Source of the DNA: PBB1 sp031390425
GTDB taxonomy: Bacteria; Pseudomonadota; Gammaproteobacteria; Burkholderiales; Burkholderiaceae_C
Direction of reading: 5' to 3'
NCBI GenBank assembly: GCA_031390425.1
Contig: JANMTL010000234.1
Coordinates: forward strand, 1 to 12,958
Length of the DNA stretch: 12,958 nucleotides
The position numbers and the translations under genes were made by a program. How positions within the stretch are numbered: position 1 is the stretch's first letter; every line of letters begins with the position of its first letter. Positions 7,404-12,958 of this stretch are shown here, one piece after another. The notes under the pieces are model-generated. The model was not told the origin of the DNA and made no database searches. It saw nothing but the letters and a program-made list of their open reading frames with translations.

Positions 7404-8318
7404 TCATGCAGACGCGTCGTTCTTCAACGCCAGCGCCCGTGCATACAGCGCATTGCGCGGCGCATCGGTCAGGGCGGCGGCCAGCGACACCGCCTGCTTC
7501 AGCGGCAATTCGGCCAACAGGGTTTGCAGCACGGCATCGTGGCGGGCTGCTTCGTCGGCCGGTTCGGTGGGCGTCAGCGCATGCAGCACCAGCACGAACT
7601 CACCGCGCAGCCGGTTCGGGTCGGCCGCCAGCCAACCGGGCAGCGCCGAGGCGACCTGCGTCACGACGGTTTCGAACTGCTTGGTCAATTCGCGGCACAG
7701 CGTCACCGCGCGCGCACCGCATGCGTGGGCCAGCTCCTGCGCCAGCGACTCGATGCGGTGCGGGGCTTCGAACAGCACCTGGGTGTCGTTGGTCGATGCC
7801 AGCGCCTTCAGCGCGAGACTTCGCTCGTTGCCCTTGGCCGGCAGGAAGCCGACGAACCGGAACCCGCTGCCCACGGTGTCGCCCGCCACACTGACCGCAG
7901 TGATCGCGCTGCTGGCGCCCGGCACCGCCACCACGGGGCGCCCCGACGCCGCCACCGCCGCCACCAGCGCGGCGCCGGGATCGCTGACGGCCGGCGTGCC
8001 CGCGTCGCTGACATACGCGACCCGCTCGCCGCGCGCCAGCCGCGCGATCACATCGCCGGACGCTGCCCGTTCGTTGTGCTGGTGCAGCGCGAGCAAGGGC
8101 TTGTCGAGGCCCAGGTGGCGCATCAGCGGCGCGGTGTGCCGCGTGTCTTCGCAGGCCACCGCGTCGACCAGCGACAGCACATGGATCGCGCGCAGCGTCA
8201 GGTCGGCCAGGTTGCCGATCGGTGTGGCGACCACGTACAACGCACCGGCGGGATACTGCTGGCTGCCAGCGGCGGCGGCAGCCGCCTGGAGCAACAAGGA
8301 GGCGGTGGGTGTGGTCAC
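7404..8318 (-). CDS. rsmI: 16S rRNA (cytidine(1402)-2'-O)-methyltransferase
   Basis: A 304-residue SAM-dependent enzyme that 2'-O-methylates C1402 in the decoding centre of 16S rRNA; a tetrapyrrole methylase (SUMT-like) fold. Motifs in order: LYVVATPIGNLADLTLRA (27-44), CEDTRHT (56-62), ALHQHNE (77-83), YVSDAGTPAVSDPG (102-115), VPGASSAITA (132-141), GFLPAKG (157-163), FEAPHRI (183-189), CRELTKQFET (208-217) and RGEFVLV (238-244). The start is uncertain. The longer frame to 8399 runs antisense into yraN and adds 27 unlike residues; GTG at 8318 gives MTTPTASLLL, a plausible N-terminus, but without a clear ribosome site. TTG codons just inside are alternatives. The GTG lies within the first codons of the divergent yraN. 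In E. coli rsmI is also divergent from the yraN-diaA-dolP group, so the context supports the call. Confidence 0.94.
   Translation of the reverse strand: MTTPTASLLLQAAAAAAGSQQYPAGALYVVATPIGNLADLTLRAIHVLSLVDAVACEDTRHTAPLMRHLGLDKPLLALHQHNERAASGDVIARLARGERVAYVSDAGTPAVSDPGAALVAAVAASGRPVVAVPGASSAITAVSVAGDTVGSGFRFVGFLPAKGNERSLALKALASTNDTQVLFEAPHRIESLAQELAHACGARAVTLCRELTKQFETVVTQVASALPGWLAADPNRLRGEFVLVLHALTPTEPADEAARHDAVLQTLLAELPLKQAVSLAAALTDAPRNALYARALALKNDASA
8296..8302 (+). promoter_or_regulatory. Ribosome binding site that fixes the yraN start
   Basis: A perfect AAGGAGG lies 8 bases before GTG at 8311. The in-frame GTG at 8305 is only 2 bases away, too close to be used. This chooses 8311 as the yraN start. 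The site lies inside the coding sequence of the divergent rsmI. Confidence 0.75.
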
Positions 8319-8679
8319 GACGAAGACGGTGGGAGATGGCGGCGAAGCCCGCGCCTTGGCGCATCTGCTGGCCCACGGGCTCACGCTCGTGCAGCGCAAT
8401 TATCGGGTTGCTGCCGGGCCACACGCCCGCGGCGGCGAAATCGACCTGATCCTGAAGGATTGCGACGGCACGCTGGTGTTCGTCGAGGTCAAGGCACGCC
8501 AATCCACAGGCTACGGCGGGGCTGCCGTGAGCGTGAGTGCGGGCAAGCAGCGCAGCCTGGTCTTCGCAGCACACTGCTTTTTGCGGGCGTGGGCGTCACC
8601 GCCGCCCTGCCGGTTCGACGTGGTCGCGATCGAAGGCGATCACATCGAGTGGCTGCGCGGCGCGTTCGACGCCGGTTGA
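8311..8679 (+). CDS. yraN: YraN family protein (UPF0102, nuclease-like)
   Basis: A 122-residue protein of UPF0102, a family with a restriction-endonuclease-like fold but no proven cellular role. The family pattern is clear: GGEARALAHLLAHGLTLVQRNYR (10-32, given here as the conserved start of the domain), GGEIDLIL (41-48) and VFVEVKAR (56-63). The residues E12, D45, E59 and K61 fit the E...D...ExK pattern of such nuclease folds. The start is GTG at 8311, set by the AAGGAGG at 8296-8302. It begins a plus-strand group yraN-diaA-dolP that mirrors the E. coli order, except that lpoA is absent between rsmI and yraN. A 64-base gap separates it from the next gene, with no terminator T-run, so co-transcription is likely. 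Confidence 0.93.
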   Translation: MVTTKTVGDGGEARALAHLLAHGLTLVQRNYRVAAGPHARGGEIDLILKDCDGTLVFVEVKARQSTGYGGAAVSVSAGKQRSLVFAAHCFLRAWASPPPCRFDVVAIEGDHIEWLRGAFDAG

Positions 8680-8743
8680 CCCGCGGCGGGCCGCAGATCG
8701 CACGGAACCTGTGCACCGCAGGGCCGTCCTATCATCGACATCC

Positions 8744-9334
8744 ATGATTGAACAACGCATCCAGCAACAGTTTTTCGACAGCGCCGACCTCATGTACGCG
8801 GCGGCTGAAGTGCTCAGCAAGCCGATTGCCGACGCGGTCGACGCGGTCGTCGGCTGCATCACCGCCGGTGGCAAGGTGCTGGTCTGCGGCAACGGCGGCT
8901 CGGCCAGCGATGCCCAACATTTCGCGGCCGAGTTCGTCGGCCGCTTCGAGCGCGAGCGGCCCGGCCTCGCCGCGCTGGCGCTGACGACGGACACCTCCAT
9001 CCTCACCGCCATCGGCAACGACTACGACTTCAACTCGATTTTCTCGAAGCAAGTCCAGGCGCTCGGCAACCCGGGCGACGTGCTCATCGCCATCAGCACC
9101 AGCGGCAACTCGGGCAACGTGCTGGCGGCGGTGGCCGCAGCACACATCAAGGACATGACCGTCGTGGCACTGACCGGCCGCGCCGGCGGCAAGCTCGGCG
9201 TGTTGCTCACCGACACGGACGTGCACATCTGCGTGCCCCACGATCGCACTGCCCGCATCCAGGAAGTCCACGGCCTTGCCCTGCACTGCCTGTGCGACGC
9301 GGTGGACCAACAGCTACTCGGAGAACAAGAATGA
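8744..9334 (+). CDS. diaA: SIS-domain protein of the DiaA/GmhA family
   Basis: A 196-residue phosphosugar-binding SIS protein. Its place between yraN and dolP is that of E. coli DiaA, which binds DnaA and stimulates replication initiation as a tetramer. The sequence has VLVCGNGGSASDAQHFAAEF (45-64), AISTSGNSGNV (116-126), VALTGRAGGKLG (141-152) and RIQEVHGLALHCLCD (171-185). Unlike E. coli DiaA, as I recall it, it keeps residues equivalent to all four metal ligands of the heptose isomerase GmhA (His59, Glu63, Gln173, His181), so it may also, or instead, convert sedoheptulose 7-phosphate to heptose 7-phosphate for LPS. Start ATG 8744 matches the family N-terminus. The ribosome site is weak, and a TATCAT at 8730-8735 could be a -10 box. 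The stop overlaps the dolP start (ATGA), so the two genes are coupled. Confidence 0.92.
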   Translation: MIEQRIQQQFFDSADLMYAAAEVLSKPIADAVDAVVGCITAGGKVLVCGNGGSASDAQHFAAEFVGRFERERPGLAALALTTDTSILTAIGNDYDFNSIFSKQVQALGNPGDVLIAISTSGNSGNVLAAVAAAHIKDMTVVALTGRAGGKLGVLLTDTDVHICVPHDRTARIQEVHGLALHCLCDAVDQQLLGEQE

Positions 9335-9957
9335 ATCGAATCTCGAAGCTCGCCGTCGCGCTCGCGGCGGTGGCCACCGTCTCGACCACCCTCACGGGCT
9401 GCTTCCCGCTGTTGCTCGGCGGGGCGGCCGTCGGCGGGGCGGCGGTGTACACCGACCGGCGAACCTCGGGCACCCAGCTCGAAGACCAGGCCATCGAACT
9501 CAAGGCGATCAGCCGCGTCCGCGATGCGATCGGCACCCGTGGCCGGGTCAGCGTGACCAGCTACAGCCGATTGGCGCTGATCACCGGCGAAGTGACCAGC
9601 GACGCCGACCGCAAGCTGGTCGAACAGGCCGTGTCCCGCATCGACAACGTGCGTTCGATCGTCAATGAGCTGACGGTGGCCAACCCGCTGCCGACGCACA
9701 ACGCGGGAACCGACGCGGTCATCACCGGCAAGGTCAAGGCGTCGATGATCGACTCGAAGGACGTGTTCGCCCAATCCGTCAAAGTCGTCACCGAGCGCGG
9801 CGCGGTCTACCTGATGGGCCGCGTCACCGAGCGGGAGGCGACACGCGCCACGGAGATCGCGCGCGGCGTCAGCGACGTGCAAAAGGTCGTTCGCGTCTTC
9901 GAGATCATCAGCGAAGCCGAGCTCGGCAACCTGACCGCCGCACCCGCGTCGAGGTGA
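9331..9957 (+). CDS. dolP: Outer-membrane BON-domain lipoprotein DolP
   Basis: A 208-residue lipoprotein with two BON domains, matching DolP (formerly YraP, 191 residues in E. coli). DolP sits on the inner face of the outer membrane, binds anionic phospholipid and supports envelope integrity and BAM function. Visible features: signal peptide with lipobox LTGC (Cys24; Phe follows, compatible with outer-membrane export), a Gly/Ala-rich segment (30-39), then DRRTSGTQLEDQAIELK (42-58), conserved in the family. BON1 runs about 55-120 (VSVTSYSRLALITGEV) and BON2 about 128-195 (VKVVTERGAVYLMGRVTE, REA). ATG at 9331 overlaps the diaA stop. The gene is last in the group; it converges with the next gene across 24 bases. 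Sigma-E control, known in E. coli, cannot be seen here. Confidence 0.94.
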   Translation: MNRISKLAVALAAVATVSTTLTGCFPLLLGGAAVGGAAVYTDRRTSGTQLEDQAIELKAISRVRDAIGTRGRVSVTSYSRLALITGEVTSDADRKLVEQAVSRIDNVRSIVNELTVANPLPTHNAGTDAVITGKVKASMIDSKDVFAQSVKVVTERGAVYLMGRVTEREATRATEIARGVSDVQKVVRVFEIISEAELGNLTAAPASR

Positions 9958-9964
9958 CCGGCAG

Positions 9965-9978
9965 GCCGCCTCGGCGGC
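9965..9978. terminator. Compact GC hairpin between convergent genes
   Basis: GCCGCC (9965-9970) and GGCGGC (9973-9978) form an inverted repeat around a 2-base centre in the 24-base gap between dolP and the convergent dehydrogenase gene. There is no T-run on either side, so it is at best a weak two-way terminator or a transcript-end hairpin. Confidence 0.25.
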
Positions 9979-9981
9979 TCG

Positions 9982-10902
9982 TCAGCGCAAGCGGGTGATC
10001 AAGCTCGAGGTGTCCCAGCGCCGCCCGCCCGCGGCCTGCACATCGGCGTAGAACTGATCGACCAGCGCCGTGACCGGCAAGCGCGCGCCATTGCGTTGCG
10101 CTTCCTGCAGTACCAGTCCCAGGTCCTTGCGCATCCAGTCGACCGCGAAACCGAACTCGAATTTGCCGTCGACCATCGTCGGGCCGCGGTTGTCGAGTTG
10201 CCAGCTCTGCGCGGCGCCTTTGCCGATGACATCGAGCACCGCTTTCATGTCGAGCCCGGCCTGCTCGCCGAATGCGATCGCTTCGGCCAGACCCTGCAGC
10301 AGCCCGGCGATCGCGATCTGGTTGACCATCTTCGCCAACTGGCCCGCGCCGCTGTCACCTAGCAAGGTCATTGATTTGGCATACGCCAGCGCCACCGGCT
10401 GCGCGCGGGCAAACGCCGCCGCGTCGCCGCCGCACATCACCGTCAAGGTGCCGTTGATCGCACCCAGGTTGCCGCCAGACACTGGCGCGTCGATGAAGTG
10501 CAGCCCGAGTGCCAAGGCCGCCGCGCTCAATTCACGCGCCACCGCAGCCGACGCGGTGGTGTGGTCGACGAACACCGCGCCCGGCGGCATGCCCGCGAAA
10601 GCGCCTGCATCACCCAGCGTGACCGAGCGCAAATCGTCGTCATTGCCGACGCAGGCGAAAACGAAGTCCGCGCCCTGCGCCGCCTCGCGCGGCGTCGACG
10701 CCGCTGTGCCGCCGTACTCGGCGACCCAGGCCTCGGCCTTCGCCTTCGTGCGGTTGTAGACGGTGACTTGGTGACCGGCGCGGGCCAGGTGGCCGGCCAT
10801 CGGGTGTCCCATCACACCCAGACCGGCAAAGGCAAGGCGTCTCGGCGAAATCGGTTCGTAGAGGCGGTGGGTCGTCAACTTGGGGGGGGTCACGGTGTTC
10901 AA
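9982..10902 (-). CDS. NAD(P)-dependent beta-hydroxyacid dehydrogenase
   Basis: A 306-residue enzyme of the 3-hydroxyisobutyrate dehydrogenase / tartronate semialdehyde reductase superfamily. A Rossmann motif GLGVMG (27-32) is followed by VTVYNRT (46-52); the Arg after Asn suggests NADP. The substrate motif is DAPVSGGNLGAINGTLTV (138-155), and GAGQLAKMVNQ (185-195) contains the catalytic lysine Lys191. DWMRKDLGL (255-263) closes the active site. The substrate cannot be fixed: 2-hydroxy-3-oxopropionate, 3-hydroxyisobutyrate and succinic semialdehyde reductases share all of these. The start is TTG at 10902 with GAGG 8 bases upstream; no in-frame ATG lies before the Rossmann motif, and GTG 10893 is the other choice. 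A run of eight G (10882-10889, plus strand) lies in codons 5-7. It stands alone on this strand. Confidence 0.88.
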   Translation of the reverse strand: MNTVTPPKLTTHRLYEPISPRRLAFAGLGVMGHPMAGHLARAGHQVTVYNRTKAKAEAWVAEYGGTAASTPREAAQGADFVFACVGNDDDLRSVTLGDAGAFAGMPPGAVFVDHTTASAAVARELSAAALALGLHFIDAPVSGGNLGAINGTLTVMCGGDAAAFARAQPVALAYAKSMTLLGDSGAGQLAKMVNQIAIAGLLQGLAEAIAFGEQAGLDMKAVLDVIGKGAAQSWQLDNRGPTMVDGKFEFGFAVDWMRKDLGLVLQEAQRNGARLPVTALVDQFYADVQAAGGRRWDTSSLITRLR

Positions 10903-11250
10903 CGCTTGTGCCTCGTTACTGTCAGGTTATTCGACACCAGGAAAACCCTTGGCCGTCGTTTTGAGCCGGTCGAACCCCGATCCCGTGGAATACAGCGTAA
11001 CAATTTGGCGGAACGAGGCCTCAACGCGCTGGTCGACGGCGAGTTTGCCCAACGGCTGCGCCGCAATCGAGGCCGTTGAATGTTCACCGATGGGTTGACC
11101 CGCATGCCGTCGATTATCTTTACAGCGCTGCAGAGAATCTGAGTGTGTTTCCATCAAGTTCTTGATTTCATTGTCTTTTCCATCATGGCCCGTAAATCGC
11201 TTTACACGCCTGTCGGCAACAGCGCCGAAGTTTCTCAAAAAGGGATCATC
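10903..11250. other. Non-coding stretch between dehydrogenase and PEP-CTERM gene
   Basis: A 348-base divergent intergenic region. Open frames crossing it (for example a 131-codon minus-strand frame 10927-11322) show no recognisable motif and run into the PEP-CTERM signal peptide, so I do not call them genes. It must hold the promoters of both neighbours. Possible pieces: GAGG ribosome site of the dehydrogenase near 10911-10914 (minus); TTGACC (11095-11100) with TTTACA (11119-11124) at 18 bases; a dyad ATCAAG-TT-CTTGAT (11153-11166); TTGTCT (11171-11176) with TAAATC (11193-11198) at 16 bases; and AAGGG just before the PEP-CTERM start. None of these promoters is strong. Confidence 0.5.
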
Positions 11251-12273
11251 ATGAAACACATTCCTAAGACCATCGTCCGGGCCATCGCGCTGGTCGGCCT
11301 GCTTGCCGCAGGTGCCGCACACGCCGGTACCGTCATCTACAACACCGGCGTCGCTGCCACCGCCACCATCGCCCTGGGCGTCAATGACGACGGTTCGTTG
11401 AACACCGCCGACGGAAACGTCGCTGCGAACTCCAGCCGCACGGGCCTGGCCTTCAAGTTCGCCGATGGCACCTTTGGCGACTCCACGTCGCCCGGTTGCT
11501 TCTGCGAGGGCTGGGGCGTGTCGGTCAACGGCACGACCTCGGGTTACGCCAATGTGGCCACTGACGGTGGCCCCAATAACTTGACCTTTGCCGCTGCCAC
11601 CGGCGTCACCGGCAGCTCCGTCACCACCCTCGCCTCGCTGACCTCATTGGCCGGCCTGAGTGTGACGCACGCTTACGGTGTATCCACCAACGCCCCAGGC
11701 GCGCTGTTCAAGTCGACCGTCACCATTTCCAACACGACCGGCGCCGACGTGACTGATGTGAAGTACGTCCGCGTGATGGATTGGGACGTGCCACCAACCG
11801 AGTTCAACGAGTTCGTCAGCATCAAGGGCACCGGCACGACCACGCTGCTCGAGCGTTCGCACGACGACGGCTTCGACACAGCCAACCCCCTGGGTACCGA
11901 GGGTCCCATCTTGCCCGGCACTCTCGACGTGGACTTTGAAGACAGCGGCCCTACCGACCATGGTGCCTATTTCCGCTTCAATTTCGGCACGATCAAGTCT
12001 GGCGAGAAGTACACCTTCGATATTTTCTACGGCGCGGCAGACAGCGAAGCGGGTGCCTTGGCCGCCATCGGTGCCGAGAACATCGAGCTGTATTCGTTGG
12101 GTCAATCGAACGGTGGTGAACGCACCGGGTCGCCTGCCACCTTCATCTTCGGCTTCGCCGGCGTCGGTGGTGTGCCAATCATCCGCGTGCCAGAGCCGAC
12201 ATCGCTGGCTTTGGCCGGATTGGCGTTGTTTGGTGCGGGCGCAGTTCGCCGCCGCGCAGTCAAGGCTGCTTGA
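11251..12273 (+). CDS. PEP-CTERM exported protein
   Basis: A 340-residue secreted protein with the PEP-CTERM sorting signal. Residues 1-25 are a Sec signal peptide (KTIVR, then hydrophobic IALVGLLAAGAAHA, cleavage probably after AHA at 25). The end is the classic tripartite signal: VPEP (313-316), a hydrophobic helix (317-332) and RRR (333-335). An exosortase cuts at the PEP motif and the protein is placed at the cell surface or in exopolysaccharide/biofilm matrix. The mature part is Thr/Gly/Ser/Asn-rich and beta-like, with only two cysteines, in a CFC motif (83-85), and a conserved-looking VRVMDWDVPPTEFNEFVSI (173-191). ATG 11251 is chosen because it begins the signal peptide and follows AAAAAGGGA by a few bases. 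The exosortase is not in the window. The gene has its own terminator, so it is probably monocistronic. Confidence 0.93.
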   Translation: MKHIPKTIVRAIALVGLLAAGAAHAGTVIYNTGVAATATIALGVNDDGSLNTADGNVAANSSRTGLAFKFADGTFGDSTSPGCFCEGWGVSVNGTTSGYANVATDGGPNNLTFAAATGVTGSSVTTLASLTSLAGLSVTHAYGVSTNAPGALFKSTVTISNTTGADVTDVKYVRVMDWDVPPTEFNEFVSIKGTGTTTLLERSHDDGFDTANPLGTEGPILPGTLDVDFEDSGPTDHGAYFRFNFGTIKSGEKYTFDIFYGAADSEAGALAAIGAENIELYSLGQSNGGERTGSPATFIFGFAGVGGVPIIRVPEPTSLALAGLALFGAGAVRRRAVKAA

Positions 12274-12314
12274 TTGGTGATCTGAAACTCCGGCTCGCCG
12301 GATTTCGATCCCGT

Positions 12315-12351
12315 AAAAATCCCTCGCGCCATCCGGCCGAGGGATTTTTTT
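12315..12351 (+). terminator. Rho-independent terminator of the PEP-CTERM gene
   Basis: AAAAATCCCTCG (12315-12326) pairs with CGAGGGATTTTT (12338-12349), and the run of seven T extends to 12351. The loop of 11 bases can pair further (GCC 12328-12330 with GGC 12335-12337). It begins 41 bases after the stop. Because the upstream arm starts with A5, it could also stop minus-strand transcription. Confidence 0.92.
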
Positions 12352-12385
12352 ATGCGCGGATTGCTTAGACTCGAACAGCCAAAAC

Positions 12386-12399
12386 GCAGGGATCCCTGC
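12386..12399. promoter_or_regulatory. Perfect 14-base palindrome upstream of the TPR gene
   Basis: GCAGGGATCCCTGC is a perfect palindrome with no spacer, 29 bases before the TPR gene ATG. TAGACT at 12366-12371 could be a -10 box, which would put the palindrome just after the transcription start, where a repressor could act. No family of regulator is known to me for this sequence; it may be chance. Confidence 0.3.
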
Positions 12400-12428
12400 C
12401 CGATTCGACGACCCACCCAACGCACAAA

Positions 12429-12958
12429 ATGAACCGGTCTCAGCTCACCGCCGCTCTGCTGGTTTGCAGCGTGGCATCGCTTTCGGCTGTGCATGCCGCG
12501 CCGATTGTTTCGACCACCGTCCAGCCGCCGAGCCGAGCCGCCAGCACACCGGGCGTCTCGCCAGACTACCAACGGGGGCTCGAAGGTCTGGCGCGCGGCG
12601 ACAGCCAGGCCGCGCGACTGGCGTTCCAGGCCGCGTTGGAGCAACAACCCGGCAACGTCGACGCGATGCTCGGTTTGGCCGAAGTGGCTTTCACGGCAAA
12701 AAATCTCGACGAAGCGGGTCGCTGGATCGACCGCGCCGTCAAAGCCGGGCCGCGCAGCAGTGCCGCCCAGGCGTCACTGGGCCGCTACCTGTCACTCAAG
12801 GGCAAGGGAGCCGACGCCGAGACCGCGTTGAAAAAAGCGGCGAAACTGGACCCGGCCGCCTTGCGCCCCCGAATCGACCTGGGAGATCTGCTGCTGTCGC
12901 GCGGTCAAGCCGCGCAAGCGATGCCGCTGTACCGAGAGGCTTTGTCCATCAATCCAGA
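12429..12958 (+). CDS. Exported TPR protein, 3' truncated
   Basis: An open frame from ATG 12429 runs off the window end; 176 residues are visible. Residues 1-23 look like a Sec signal peptide (MNRSQ, hydrophobic LTAALLVCSVASLSAVHA, likely cleavage after VHA). The Cys in LLVCS is not a good lipobox because Val precedes it. From about residue 45 come TPR units of near 34 residues: YQRGLEGLARGDSQAARLAF, then VDAMLGLAEVAFTAKNLDEA, then AAQASLGRYLSLKGKGADAE, then LRPRIDLGDLLLSRGQAAQA with the next one starting. TPR repeats bind proteins; periplasmic TPR proteins are common beside exosortase and exopolysaccharide genes, and the PEP-CTERM gene lies just upstream, but such a link is inference. The ribosome site before the ATG is poor. 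What follows beyond the window is unknown. Confidence 0.85.
   Translation, partial: MNRSQLTAALLVCSVASLSAVHAAPIVSTTVQPPSRAASTPGVSPDYQRGLEGLARGDSQAARLAFQAALEQQPGNVDAMLGLAEVAFTAKNLDEAGRWIDRAVKAGPRSSAAQASLGRYLSLKGKGADAETALKKAAKLDPAALRPRIDLGDLLLSRGQAAQAMPLYREALSINP

Noticed and set aside
7453..8310. A long upstream extension of yraN to 7453, antisense to rsmI
   Set aside because: The AAGGAGG at 8296-8302 and the UPF0102 N-terminus fix the start near 8311; the extra 286 codons read rsmI backwards.
10927..11322. A 131-codon minus-strand frame in the dehydrogenase/PEP-CTERM gap
   Set aside because: No recognisable domain, no ribosome site seen, and it runs antisense into the PEP-CTERM signal peptide codons.

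Overview
The window is a high-GC stretch of a proteobacterial chromosome, most likely from a betaproteobacterium of the order Burkholderiales (Leptothrix/Rubrivivax/Ideonella-like). I infer this from the protein sequences, the block rsmI / yraN-diaA-dolP without lpoA, a PEP-CTERM exported protein, and short intergenic gaps. No rRNA, tRNA, CRISPR array or complete transposon was seen. Taxonomy is from recognition only; no search was run.

Layout, left to right. (1) 1-2576, +: the 3' part of a yeaH (DUF444) gene overlapping a spoVR gene by 4 bases. Elsewhere these two form a stress/stationary-phase module with the kinase gene prkA/yeaG, which probably lies just left of the window. (2) 2577-about 3860, +: an islet of visibly lower GC with a small TPR-type lipoprotein and a two-gene toxin-antitoxin pair (TIGR02574-type antitoxin, ParE/RelE-fold toxin) whose genes overlap by 4 bases. 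(3) 3969-4550, +: a PduO-type cobalamin adenosyltransferase. (4) 4578-7219, -: tldD followed by aroG (DAHP synthase), 47 bases apart. (5) 7220-7403: a gap with a probable tldD -10 box and a degenerate copy of a dispersed intergenic hairpin repeat. (6) 7404-9957: rsmI (-) divergent from yraN-diaA-dolP (+). The two GTG starts overlap by a few bases, so there is no free promoter space between them. (7) 9982-10902, -: a beta-hydroxyacid dehydrogenase with a TTG start beside a run of eight G. (8) 10903-12958, +: a 348-base non-coding stretch, a PEP-CTERM protein with its own strong terminator, and the 5' part of an exported TPR protein that runs off the window.

Most genes are well-known families. 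The points most worth a second look are these: the DiaA-position protein keeps all four metal-ligand residues of the heptose isomerase GmhA, which E. coli DiaA has partly lost; the start codons of rsmI and yraN overlap; the low-GC islet interrupts otherwise conserved genes; and there are dyad-symmetric sequences upstream of the PEP-CTERM and TPR genes. I found no convincing wholly new multi-gene system.
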